Assembly: GCF_000013045.1 (NCBI RefSeq)
Contig: NC_007677.1
Coordinates: 682,001 to 746,000, forward strand
Reading direction: 5' to 3'
From: Salinibacter ruber DSM 13855
Lineage (GTDB): Bacteria; Bacteroidota; Rhodothermia; Rhodothermales; Salinibacteraceae
DNA length: 64,000 nucleotides
In this document: one piece after another, positions 35,083 through 42,838 of the stretch
Numbering within the stretch: the stretch's first letter is position 1
How the letters are laid out: each line of letters starts with the position of its first letter
Notes under the pieces: generated by a model
Databases searched by the model: none
Told to the model about the DNA's origin: nothing
What the model saw: the letters and a program-made list of their open reading frames with translations, nothing else
Translations under genes and position numbers: made by a program

Positions 35083-35982
35083 TTACACCCGCGGCGGGCC
35101 CCGGAAGACCTCGTTCACATGCCAGGTCACGACCTCTCCGTTCGGATAATATGTCTCGCGCTGAGGAGTGTGGATGCGATTGCCGTGTCGGTCTTGCAAG
35201 CGAGAAAGATGGGGCTGAGAGCCGTGGACGGCCTCGGAAACGAAGAGACGCAGATCTTCGGTGACGTGCAGCGCTCCTTTGTCGAGCATTTTGTGATGGA
35301 GTGCGCAGAGAGCAATGCCGTTGGAAATCTCGTCTGGGCCCCGCGCCTGCTTCCACTTGATGTGCGCCGCTTCAACACCGATTGGTGTTCCGCTCATACC
35401 AAGCTGCAAATTAAAGCCGCAGATCGCACACCGGTACTGGTACGCTTGGAGTACCTGCGTGCGAAACTCAGGGTCTCGACGTTCTGAAGCTGCTCCCTCA
35501 AGGTCGAGGGACACTGCAGTGGCGATGTCTTCGTGGAGAGAGGTCGGGAAATGGGAGGACAGGAGCAACCGGGCAATCCCTCGCCGAAGTTCAGAATCGT
35601 TGCGAAAGGCCTGATGAATGTCGTCGGAAAACCCACCCCGTGCCTCCTTCTCGCGGAGTTCAGTCTTGGGCGGGTTCGACGCACTTTGTCGCATCTCCAG
35701 GACGTCGGCCTCTGGCACCACCCATACGCCGTCGGACCGTAGGTGCCAGAAGGGATACTCCGGGTGATGGCTCTGCCGGGGCGGGCCGAACTCGATCAAG
35801 AGGTCCGTGAGATCCTCTTCGATGTCAGAAAACCGGAGCCATCGGTCTCCCTGCGCGAGTCGTCCCAGCGCGTAGAGGATGAGGAGTGGCTTGTGTGGGG
35901 CCCGCTGGTCACCGCGCTTCCAGACGGTAAGATCGCCGAAACGGTCCCAAAGAGGCTCGTGCTGGGACGATGAGTCTTGCAT
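35083..35982 (-). CDS. Phosphorothioate-DNA-binding type HNH restriction endonuclease
   Basis: This 299-residue protein combines an N-terminal sulfur-binding-domain-like region (about 10-95: RAPHKPLLILYALGRL, IEFGPPRQSHHPEYPFWHL) with a C-terminal HNH nuclease (about 175-245). The HNH part has C185-x-x-C188, H207 (EAAHIKW), N221, C226 and H229/H230 (NGIALCALHHKMLDKG). In ScoMcrA-type enzymes a Tyr-Pro pair helps form the hydrophobic pocket for the sulfur atom; the HPEYPF here fits. Such enzymes cut phosphorothioated foreign DNA. No dnd or ssp modification genes are in view. The ATG lies only 11 bases after a perfect TATAAT. Confidence 0.82.
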   Translation of the reverse strand: MQDSSSQHEPLWDRFGDLTVWKRGDQRAPHKPLLILYALGRLAQGDRWLRFSDIEEDLTDLLIEFGPPRQSHHPEYPFWHLRSDGVWVVPEADVLEMRQSASNPPKTELREKEARGGFSDDIHQAFRNDSELRRGIARLLLSSHFPTSLHEDIATAVSLDLEGAASERRDPEFRTQVLQAYQYRCAICGFNLQLGMSGTPIGVEAAHIKWKQARGPDEISNGIALCALHHKMLDKGALHVTEDLRLFVSEAVHGSQPHLSRLQDRHGNRIHTPQRETYYPNGEVVTWHVNEVFRGPPRV

Positions 35983-35993
35983 CGGACGAAAGG

Positions 35994-35999
35994 ATTATA
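35994..35999 (-). promoter_or_regulatory. Candidate -10 element of the HNH operon
   Basis: TATAAT reads on the minus strand from 35999 to 35994, ending 11 bases before the ATG at 35982. Transcription from it would give an almost leaderless mRNA. No good -35 hexamer lies 16-18 bases upstream. Confidence 0.35.
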
Positions 36000-36119
36000 C
36001 ACGGCCCACGAAAGAGAAAATCACCATCTCTGTTCAAAGCATAGCAGAGGTGGGAGGGGACGTGCAAGACTTCGGCAGCTGGAGAACAGAATTCCCATTG
36101 ATGCGCACCGATTTCGCCG

Positions 36120-36176
36120 CGTCCCGCTCCACGGCGGGACGAGAGGGTTTCCTGTTGGGGGCCGCGCCCCCGACAG
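36120..36176. repeat. Two adjacent G+C hairpins at the island edge
   Basis: The first is CGTCCCGC/GCGGGACG (36120-36127 with 36134-36141). The second is an 11-bp stem (36152-36162 with 36166-36176) around a three-base loop. They lie between the D-amino-acid-transaminase-like stop and the HNH operon promoter. No T-run follows, so any terminator function would not be the classical type. The rest of 35983-36211 holds nothing else recognised. Confidence 0.55.
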
Positions 36177-36211
36177 CTCATTGAGGAGGCGCCGTCCAGG
36201 CGGCCCGGGCG

Positions 36212-37051
36212 TCACGCCGGCTCCAGCGCCCGAAACGCCGCCAGCAGCTCCTGCGCCACCGGCCCGGGCGTGCCGTCCCCCACCGTCCAGTCGTCCACCT
36301 GCACGATGGGCATGACGCCCGTCGTGGTGCCCATCAGAAAGAGCTCGTCGGCGTCGGGCAGGGCGTCGACGGCCACCGGAAAGGTCTCGACGGGACGGCC
36401 CAGGTCCTCGCAGAGCTCCAACACGACCTCCCGCGTGATCCCGGGCAGGGTGCGGTTGGTGAACGGGTGGACCGTGACCGTGCCGTCGAAGACGGCCGCC
36501 ACGCTGGAGTGGGAGCCCTCCGTCACAAACCCGTCGCGGACCAGGAGCGCCTCGTAGGCGCCGGCCTCCTGGGCGGCCTGGTTGGCGAGCACGTTGGGCA
36601 AGTAGTTGAGCGACTTGATGTCGCAGCGGTCCCAGCGCTGGTCGGGCCGTAGGATCACCTTGACGCCGTTGCGCCACTTCGCCAACGGGGGCTCGTGGGC
36701 GGAGGCGCGGGCGTAAACGGTCGGTTCGGTCGACGCATCGGGAAACGCGTGCTGGCGCGGCGCGGCCCCCCGCGTGACCTGCAGGTACACCTTTGCGGGG
36801 CCCGCGTCGAGGCCGTTGCGGGGCAGCAGCCCGCGGACGCGCTCCCAGAGGGCGTCGGGGTCGACGTCGTGGATTCGGATCGCCTCCAGGCTGCGGGCGA
36901 GGCGCCGCCGGTGGGCATCCAGCTGAAAGAGGGCGCCGTCCTCGGCCCGGGCCACCTCGTAGACCCCGTCCCCGAACATGAAGCCCCGGTCGTCGGGAGA
37001 GATGGACACGTCCGCCTTGTCCATGTAGCTGCCGTTGAAGTAGACCGTCAT
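36212..37051 (-). CDS. dat: D-amino-acid transaminase-like class IV aminotransferase
   Basis: This is a 279-residue PLP enzyme of fold type IV. Features are YFNGSYMDKADVSISPDDRGFMFGDGVYE at the start (described by parts: DRGFMFGDGVYE), YLQVTRGAAPRQHAF, the PLP lysine in DIKSLNYLPNVLA, EGSHSSVAAVFDG and GITREVVLELC with MGTTTGVMPI. The RxxxxHxFP segment is more typical of D-alanine aminotransferase than of IlvE or PabC. It would supply D-glutamate or D-alanine for peptidoglycan; substrate is inferred. Its downstream side borders the AT-rich HNH island. Confidence 0.82.
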   Translation of the reverse strand: MTVYFNGSYMDKADVSISPDDRGFMFGDGVYEVARAEDGALFQLDAHRRRLARSLEAIRIHDVDPDALWERVRGLLPRNGLDAGPAKVYLQVTRGAAPRQHAFPDASTEPTVYARASAHEPPLAKWRNGVKVILRPDQRWDRCDIKSLNYLPNVLANQAAQEAGAYEALLVRDGFVTEGSHSSVAAVFDGTVTVHPFTNRTLPGITREVVLELCEDLGRPVETFPVAVDALPDADELFLMGTTTGVMPIVQVDDWTVGDGTPGPVAQELLAAFRALEPA

Positions 37052-37195
37052 CGGAATGGGTGCGTCTAGCCAAAATCGAGCGCGCGCTGCCCTGCGGGGG
37101 ACGACTCAACGTAAGGGGTTCAGGGGAGAAACGCAGTGGGGGACGGAGCCCATCCCCCCAGGGAGAGCAGGCGATCGGGATTTTCGCCGCTGGAG

Positions 37196-37224
37196 TTGAC
37201 GTTTTGCAAAGAAATAGTTAACCA
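37196..37224 (+). promoter_or_regulatory. Candidate promoter of the DUF2007 gene
   Basis: TTGACG (37196-37201) and TAACCA (37219-37224) are 17 bases apart within an unusually AT-rich patch (37202-37228) about 100 bases upstream of the gene. The -35 fits well; the -10 is weak. It implies a leader of roughly 90 bases. Confidence 0.35.
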
Positions 37225-37321
37225 TAACACAGGGCTCAAGCCGGTCCGATGCCGCAGTGGTCCTCGTTCATCCGCCCCTTCAGGTGCCGTGTCCCGCGAT
37301 CGATCCACCGAAGAGACAACC

Positions 37322-37660
37322 GTGTTCGCCATCTACTCGACGCGCCGCGACGCGGAGGTGGCGAAAGAGTACCTGCAGGAGGCGGACATCGAAGCGTTCG
37401 TGCAGGCCGACGACGCCGGCGGCATGCACCCGCAAATGCAGCGCCCGCACGGGGTCAAGCTGGTGGGCATGAGCGGGGCGGCCCAGGACGCCTACGAGGC
37501 CCTCGACGCCGCCGACCTGTTGCCGCAGCCGGTGGAGCGGCCGGAGGAGCCCGACGGGACGGGGGAGCCGGCAGCCCTCACGATGTCGACGGGCGGCGTG
37601 GCGGGCGTGCTCGGGGCCGCCGCGGTCGTGCTCCTCGTCCTTTACCTCCTGCTGGGATAG
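37322..37660 (+). CDS. DUF2007-type small protein with C-terminal membrane helix
   Basis: From the GTG at 37322 the protein is 112 residues. The first about 60 residues follow the DUF2007 'putative signal transducing' pattern: FAIYSTRRDAEVAKEYLQEADIEAFV, then VKLVGMSGAAQDAYEAL. A membrane helix ends the protein (about 92-111, GVLGAAAVVLLVLYLLLG). The family resembles the GlnB-like ferredoxin fold, but no partner is known. Longer in-frame starts read through the AT-rich promoter region and lack conservation signs. Confidence 0.7.
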   Translation: MFAIYSTRRDAEVAKEYLQEADIEAFVQADDAGGMHPQMQRPHGVKLVGMSGAAQDAYEALDAADLLPQPVERPEEPDGTGEPAALTMSTGGVAGVLGAAAVVLLVLYLLLG

Positions 37661-37797
37661 CCCGCACCACTTCGGGCGGTACGGGGCGACGTTCGGTGAA
37701 AAGCGTGGGCTGGTTGTAACCGTCGCTCAGGGGGCACTCCGGGGAGTACTTGTTCACTTTGTTCACGGCGCACTCTGAAAGCACTTCCTCGCTTTGC

Positions 37798-38445
37798 TCA
37801 GGGCGCAAGGCGTTCGAGGGTCCAGTCGCCTGCCGGGTCGGACCGGCGGTAGCGGAGGCGGTCGTGGAGGCGATTGGGGCGGCCCTGCCAGAACTCGACC
37901 TCCGTGGGGCGCACCACGTAGCCGCCCCAGTGGGAGGGCCGGGGAATCTCGTCCTCGTCTCCATATTCGGCCTTCACGGTATCCAGGTTCTCCTCCAGGT
38001 CGGCCCGGCTGTCCACCACGCGGCTCTGGGGGGAGGCCCAGGCCCCCATCTGCGCCCCGCGGGGGCGGCGGTGAAAGTACTCGGTCGACTCCTCGGCGGG
38101 CAGGCGCTCGACCGTACCCTCAATGCGCACCTGCCGTTCGAGCGGCTTCCACAGGAAGACGAGTGCCGCGTGCGGGTTTTGGCTCAGGTCGGTGCCCTTG
38201 CGGCTTTCGTAGTTCGTGTAGAAGTGGAAGCCGCGGTCGTCGAGGCCCTTCAGCAACACGATGCGGGCGGAGGGCGTGCCGTCCGTGGCGGCGGTGGCGA
38301 GCGTCATGGCATTCGGCTCCTCCAGCTCCGCGTCTTCGGCCTCGTCGAACCAGGCCCGGAACTGCTCGATCGGGTCGTCGGTCACGTGGTCGCGCGAGAG
38401 CTCGGCCCGGGCGTACTCCTGGCGTAGGTCAGCGAGCTTGGACAT
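37798..38445 (-). CDS. pdxH: Pyridoxamine 5'-phosphate oxidase
   Basis: This is a 215-residue FMN enzyme that makes pyridoxal 5'-phosphate from PNP or PMP. Family segments are LRQEYARAELSRDHVTDDPIEQF, AMTLATAATDGTPSARIVLLKG, FHFYTNYESRKG, FLWKPLERQVRIEG, SPQSRVVDSR and the C-terminal signature EFWQGRPNRLHDRLRY. The end RLAP is the conserved terminus. The 137 bases between it and the upstream DUF2007 gene hold loosely repeated TTGTTCAC and CTTTGCTCAGGGCGC words. Confidence 0.97.
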   Translation of the reverse strand: MSKLADLRQEYARAELSRDHVTDDPIEQFRAWFDEAEDAELEEPNAMTLATAATDGTPSARIVLLKGLDDRGFHFYTNYESRKGTDLSQNPHAALVFLWKPLERQVRIEGTVERLPAEESTEYFHRRPRGAQMGAWASPQSRVVDSRADLEENLDTVKAEYGDEDEIPRPSHWGGYVVRPTEVEFWQGRPNRLHDRLRYRRSDPAGDWTLERLAP

Positions 38446-38571
38446 GGGCGGAATGAGTTGTGGTCGAAAACAGCAAGTTCGAAACGCCCCGGTACAGCCC
38501 CTCGTTTCGGGCGGGCCGCATCTTTTGCGGGGGTGTAATACGGCCGTGCCCCCGCCCGGCTCGAAGCGCGG

Positions 38572-39315
38572 CTACCGCCAGATCTCCATCCGCAGGCCGC
38601 GGTCGTTGCGCGGCGCGGCGGCGTCTTTGGACGGACACCGCTCGGCCGTGCCCGCGTGGATGCGGCGGGCCGTCCAGCACGCCGCGTGGGCGTCGAGCAC
38701 GTCGTCGGCGCCGACCGGGCCGCCCGACAGTCCGTCGGTGACCGTCTCAATCTCTGAAAACCCGCGGGCGGCGAGGAGCGCCGACCGGGCCGCCCGGCCC
38801 GCGTCGGTGTGCTTGCTGTCCGCGACGGGGGCGTCGCCGTTCATCGCGTAAAAGGCGAGCTCCGGGTGCACCTCGCGGACACGATCCTGCCGGGCGGGCG
38901 TCATGCGCTCGGCCAGGGCCCGCATCTTGGGAAGCAGGTGGAAGGCCTGCTTCGTGAGGCCCGGGGCGTCGGGGCTGCTGGCGCGATTGCGGCGCTGGGC
39001 CTCGTCGTAGGTCTCGGCCCCGAGCACGGCATGGGCGGGCGGCGAGAAGACGCTGGCGCCCCGCGGGTGGCCCAGCAATTGGCGGGCGGCCTGGTCGCAC
39101 GTGCGCCCGCCGGGGACGGCCCGGTCGGGCAGGCCAATCACCATGTCGACGCCGAGCACGGACGGATCTTCGGGCAGGTCGAACAGGGCGTCGACGCCGT
39201 CGACGGTGCGGCACCGCGTCGTGCCGGTGCGGGGACGGTGCAGGACGACGACCCAGCCGTCGCGAAAGCCGTCCGTCCCGGCCACCCAGGCACTGGGTTC
39301 CGTAGAAGAAGGCAT
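38572..39315 (-). CDS. DUF429 family protein (predicted nuclease fold)
   Basis: From the Met at 39315 the protein is 247 residues. DUF429 hallmarks are GTDGFRDGWVVVLH (first acidic residue), VLGVDMVIGLPD, CDQAARQLLG, GASVFSPPAHAVL and EVHPELAFYAMNG, ending with DDVLDAHAACWTARRI. The family has an RNase-H-like fold and is sometimes called a predicted nuclease, but no activity is proven. A longer start (39423) adds 36 unconserved residues and would overlap the divergent proline dehydrogenase leader. Confidence 0.83.
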   Translation of the reverse strand: MPSSTEPSAWVAGTDGFRDGWVVVLHRPRTGTTRCRTVDGVDALFDLPEDPSVLGVDMVIGLPDRAVPGGRTCDQAARQLLGHPRGASVFSPPAHAVLGAETYDEAQRRNRASSPDAPGLTKQAFHLLPKMRALAERMTPARQDRVREVHPELAFYAMNGDAPVADSKHTDAGRAARSALLAARGFSEIETVTDGLSGGPVGADDVLDAHAACWTARRIHAGTAERCPSKDAAAPRNDRGLRMEIWR

Positions 39316-39428
39316 TGCGGGAAACGGTTGAGAAATTGCGGACCACTTTACGTCGTCCTTCCAACTTCTTTGATTCCGGGGTGTTGGGAATGATAGCGCT
39401 TTCACCCTAGATCCGTGCCTCACGCTGT

Positions 39429-40289
39429 ATGAAACTGCCCTTCTTCCTCGCGAGCCGCTTCGTGGCGGGCGAGACGCTCGAGACCTCCCTTCCGGTCGTG
39501 GACGACCTCAATCAGGACGGGCTCCACGTGGCCCTCGACAAGCTCGGCGAGCACGTCCAGAACCGAAGCGAGGCGATCGCGGCCCGGGACGCCTACATCG
39601 ACCTCGTCCGCACGATGGCCGAGCGGGACGACCACGGGCAGCGGAACCGCATCTCGATCAAGCTCTCGATGATGGGGCAACTCATCGACGAGGACTTCTG
39701 CGAGGAGAACCTGCGGCGGCTCCTGGAGGTGGCCGCCGAGCACGACCTGTTCGTGCGGCTGGACATGGAGGGCAGCGACCTCACCCAGTCGACGCTCGAC
39801 CTTTTTGAGGCCGTCTACCCCGACTTTCCCAACCACGTGGGGCCGGTCCTGCAGGCCATGCTGAAGCGAACGGACCGCGACGTCGACCGCATGTGCGAGC
39901 TTGGCGTGAGCGTGCGCCTGTGCAAGGGCGCCTACGCCGAGCCGACCTCGCTCGCGTACCAGGACATGAGTCAGATCCGGGAGCGGTACCTCGACTACAC
40001 GGAGCGGCTCCTGCAGCACACCGACGACTCCGGCATCGCCACGCATGACGACGAGCTTATTGAGGCGACCAAGTCATTCGTCGACCGTCGCGGCATCGAC
40101 CGGGACGACTTTGAGTTTCAGATGCTCTACGGCCTGCGCCGTACCACGCAGCGGGAGATGGCGGCGGACGGCTACAACATGCTCGTGTACGTGCCCTACG
40201 GCACGGAGTGGTTTCCGTACTTTTCCCGCCGCCTGCGCGAGAAGAAGGAAAACGTCTGGTTCGTCCTGCGCAGCCTGTTTCAGGGGTAG
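39429..40289 (+). CDS. Proline dehydrogenase (monofunctional)
   Basis: This is a 286-residue FAD-dependent PRODH barrel that oxidises proline to pyrroline-5-carboxylate. Motifs are ISIKLSMMGQLIDEDFC, FVRLDMEGSD, VRLCKGAYAEP, GIATHDDELI, FEFQMLYGLRR, MLVYVPYGTEWFPYFSRRLRE, the last including the substrate-binding R-R-x-R. It lacks the P5C dehydrogenase and DNA-binding parts of PutA, matching the short bacterial PutB class. Proline is an osmolyte in salt-adapted bacteria, so this gene fits osmolyte turnover. Confidence 0.93.
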   Translation: MKLPFFLASRFVAGETLETSLPVVDDLNQDGLHVALDKLGEHVQNRSEAIAARDAYIDLVRTMAERDDHGQRNRISIKLSMMGQLIDEDFCEENLRRLLEVAAEHDLFVRLDMEGSDLTQSTLDLFEAVYPDFPNHVGPVLQAMLKRTDRDVDRMCELGVSVRLCKGAYAEPTSLAYQDMSQIRERYLDYTERLLQHTDDSGIATHDDELIEATKSFVDRRGIDRDDFEFQMLYGLRRTTQREMAADGYNMLVYVPYGTEWFPYFSRRLREKKENVWFVLRSLFQG

Positions 40290-40408
40290 CGCGGCGCGTC
40301 GGGAGCGGCGCGCCCACGTGGCGCGAACGGGCAGGCTGGAAGTCGCCCCGATCCGGCTGGGCCCGGGGATGGGGAACGACACGGGCGACGGGGCGAATGC
40401 ACCCTGCG

Positions 40409-40954
40409 CTACGGATCAGTCTCGTCCCGGACGGCCGACAGGGCCTTCTCGTGGACCGAACGGGCGGCTTCGTCGAAGAGCACGAACCGGACGTGGGTGA
40501 CCGAGTCGAGGTTGGGGGCCGCGTCGAGGATTGTCTCTAAGGCGATGCGGGCGGCCGGCCTCATCGGAAACCCGAAGGCGCCCGTCGAGAGGGCCGGAAA
40601 GGCGACGGACGAGATGCCGTTCTCCTCGGCCTGCCGGAGGGCGTTCTCGTAGCCGGTCCGCAGCAACTCGTCGGACGGTTCGTCGCGCCCGTAGACGGGC
40701 CCGAGGACGTGAATGACGTGGTCGTTCGGAAGGTCGTGAGCCCCGCTAATGACGGCCTCGCCGGGTTCGATCGGGGCCATGGGGCGCGTCTCCGTTGCGA
40801 GCCCGGGCCCGGCGGCCGAATGGAGGGCGCCGGCCACGCCGCCGCCCGACCGCAGCTGTGCGTTGGCCGCGTTGACGACGGCCTCCACGTCGGACTGCTT
40901 CGCAATGTCGCCCGTCGTCAGTTCGATCGTGACCCCGGCGTCCACGTGCGTCAT
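40409..40954 (-). CDS. Macro-domain protein, O-acetyl-ADP-ribose deacetylase type
   Basis: This is a 181-residue single macro domain. The ADP-ribose site is visible as TTGDIAKQSDVEAVVNAANAQL, GGGVAGALHSAAGPGL, VIHVLGPVYGRD and the loop FPALSTGAFGFP. Macro domains of this group hydrolyse O-acetyl-ADP-ribose or remove ADP-ribose from proteins. No sirtuin or toxin gene is adjacent. It is convergent with the proline dehydrogenase gene. Confidence 0.92.
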   Translation of the reverse strand: MTHVDAGVTIELTTGDIAKQSDVEAVVNAANAQLRSGGGVAGALHSAAGPGLATETRPMAPIEPGEAVISGAHDLPNDHVIHVLGPVYGRDEPSDELLRTGYENALRQAEENGISSVAFPALSTGAFGFPMRPAARIALETILDAAPNLDSVTHVRFVLFDEAARSVHEKALSAVRDETDP

Positions 40955-41095
40955 GAGAGCTGTGGGGGCGTCGAAGAAAGCAGGGACGAACAGAGTTGAT
41001 GCTTCAGGGTACAGACTGTAGTCTCACATCCCTGTTGTGTTCATTCTCTCGTGACCGTTCGCGTCCCTCTCCGTTCGGGCGCGCCTCACCGTCCC

Positions 41096-41953
41096 ATGAA
41101 GTACGATCCCATCAAGGACCGGCTCGGCGACCTTGCGAGCCGCCACCCCCTGCTGCAGCGACTGCTCTTCGGGCTCCTCAACCTGCTCTTCCTCCGGGCG
41201 TGGTACGTGCGGCGGGCGGTGCGACGGCTCCTCGGTGCCCGCCCGGTCGACCGCCCGGCACGGGTGCTCGACGCCGGCACGGGGTTCGGGCAGTACGCCT
41301 ATTTCGTGGCCCGCACGTTCCCGGACGCGCAGGTGCGGGCCGTCGACGTGAAGCGCGAGTACCTGGAGCGGGCCCGCACATTCGTCGATCAGACCCCGCA
41401 GGCCGATCGGGTGGACTGGGCGATTGACGACCTGACGGCCCTGCAGTCGGAGGGGCCGTTCGACCTGATCCTGGCGGTCGACGTGATGGAGCACATTCCC
41501 GACGACGAGGCCGTGTTCGAGCACTTCGAGCGCGTGCTGCGGCCGGGGGGGCACGTCATCATCAATACGCCCTCGGACCAGGGCGGCTCGGACGTGCAGG
41601 ACGAGGGCGACGAGAGCTTTATCGGGGAGCACGTGCGGGAGGGCTACGGGCGGGCCGAGCTTGCCGACAAACTCCGGGCCGCGGGGCTGGAGCCGGTGCG
41701 GGGGCTCTACACCTACGGGCCGTACGGCGCCGCGGCGTGGCGGGGGCTCATCAAGTGGCCCATGCAGATGCTGGGGGCCACCTGGGCGTCGCTCCTCGCG
41801 CTCCCGTTCTACTACGCCGCGGCACTGCCCCTGGGCCTGCTCCTCAACGCAACCGACGTGAAACGCGACAACGCCCGCGGCACGGGGCTCTTCATGGTCG
41901 CCCGTCGCCCGCCGACGCCCGAGTCGCGGAACGGGGGATCGGGCGGGCCGTAG
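41096..41953 (+). CDS. Class I SAM-dependent methyltransferase with membrane-associated C-terminus
   Basis: From the ATG at 41096 the protein is 285 residues. The SAM-binding motif is RVLDAGTGFGQYAYFVA; post-I is VRAVDVKREYLERA, and LILAVDVMEHIPDDEAVFEHFERVLRPGGHVIINTP follows (motif II by VDVMEHIP, motif III by PGGHVII). A hydrophobic stretch near residues 224-252 (ATWASLLALPFYYAAALPLG) could sit in the membrane. The substrate is unknown; lipid or quinone methylation would fit the membrane segment. The longer start at 41051 lacks support. Confidence 0.8.
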   Translation: MKYDPIKDRLGDLASRHPLLQRLLFGLLNLLFLRAWYVRRAVRRLLGARPVDRPARVLDAGTGFGQYAYFVARTFPDAQVRAVDVKREYLERARTFVDQTPQADRVDWAIDDLTALQSEGPFDLILAVDVMEHIPDDEAVFEHFERVLRPGGHVIINTPSDQGGSDVQDEGDESFIGEHVREGYGRAELADKLRAAGLEPVRGLYTYGPYGAAAWRGLIKWPMQMLGATWASLLALPFYYAAALPLGLLLNATDVKRDNARGTGLFMVARRPPTPESRNGGSGGP

Positions 41954-42195
41954 CCTCACAGAGTGTTCATATCTCCTTTGTGGAGACTGAATTTGCACGC
42001 CCTGTGTCCACCGAACACCGGCACGATTTGCCGGTTGCGGACGGCGGCACACGAAGTGCCACGGAGCCCCCGGCGTCGTCTTGCCTCGCCCATCTCTTCG
42101 TTGCGTTTCTGTCACGAGACGGGCGGCTCCCCGGCCCGCACGCCGACCCTACGGTCGTCCGATCACGTTCTCCTGACCCCGACCCCCGCTTCACC

Positions 42196-42603
42196 ATGAC
42201 CATCGACCGCATCATGAGCCGCGACGTCGTCACGGTCGCTCCGGACGCGGCCCTCATCGACATCCGCAAGCGCCTTCAAGAAGGCGGGTTCAACCACATG
42301 CTCGTCGTTGAGGACGGCGCACTGTGCGGCGTGATCTCGGACCGGGACGTCCTGAAGGCGATCAGTCCCTTCCTCGACACCTACAGTGAGAAGCATCGCG
42401 ACGTAAAGACGCTCAGCCGGCCGGCATCGGAGATCATGCAGGGGGACCCCATCACGGTCGCGCCCGGCACGCCGGTCGAGGAGGCCTCCCAGACGCTGCT
42501 TGACAACCGCGTGTCGTCGCTGCCGGTGGTGGAGGGGGGCGACCTCATCGGCATCGTGACCGGAAAGGACATGCTGGAGTATTACGTGTCGGAGGGGGCG
42601 TGA
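42196..42603 (+). CDS. CBS-domain pair protein
   Basis: This is a 135-residue protein made of two CBS motifs: MSRDVVTVAPDAALIDIRKRLQEGG with LVVEDGALCGVISDRDVLKAI, and IMQGDPITVAPGTPVEEASQTLL with LPVVEGGDLIGIVTGKDML. Such stand-alone pairs sense adenine nucleotides or act as regulatory subunits. No enzyme partner is fused or adjacent. The gap 41954-42195 before it and 42604-42838 after it hold no other gene; the latter carries the pyrG promoter. Confidence 0.9.
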   Translation: MTIDRIMSRDVVTVAPDAALIDIRKRLQEGGFNHMLVVEDGALCGVISDRDVLKAISPFLDTYSEKHRDVKTLSRPASEIMQGDPITVAPGTPVEEASQTLLDNRVSSLPVVEGGDLIGIVTGKDMLEYYVSEGA

Positions 42604-42745
42604 GCGCCCCGACCGCGGGGTCTCGGGTCGAGCCAACCGGCACGCCGCCGCGTGTGGTTTCGGGCGTCGACGGCCGGGCCCCCGGGCTGGCCGAAGAAAA
42701 CTGAGTCATGATTGTGCGGTGCGGGGCCGACGCCGACGGGTCGAA

Positions 42746-42775
42746 TTGATAAAGCCCCACGGGGCCCCCTATCTT
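42746..42775 (+). promoter_or_regulatory. Candidate pyrG promoter
   Basis: TTGATA (42746-42751) and TATCTT (42770-42775) are 18 bases apart. A GGGGCCCC palindrome (42761-42768) fills the end of the spacer. The start codon follows about 63 bases after the -10. Confidence 0.4.
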
Positions 42776-42838
42776 GAGGACAGACCTCACGGATCGGGGG
42801 TCCCGTCGTCTTTCCTCCCTCCAATCTCCTTTCGTGCC

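Noticed and set aside
37740-37797. TTGTTCACTTTGTTCAC and CTTTGCTCAGGGCGC words before the pdxH end as another heptad array.
   Set aside because: The repeat step is not 7 and no inverted arm is present, so it does not belong to the same class.
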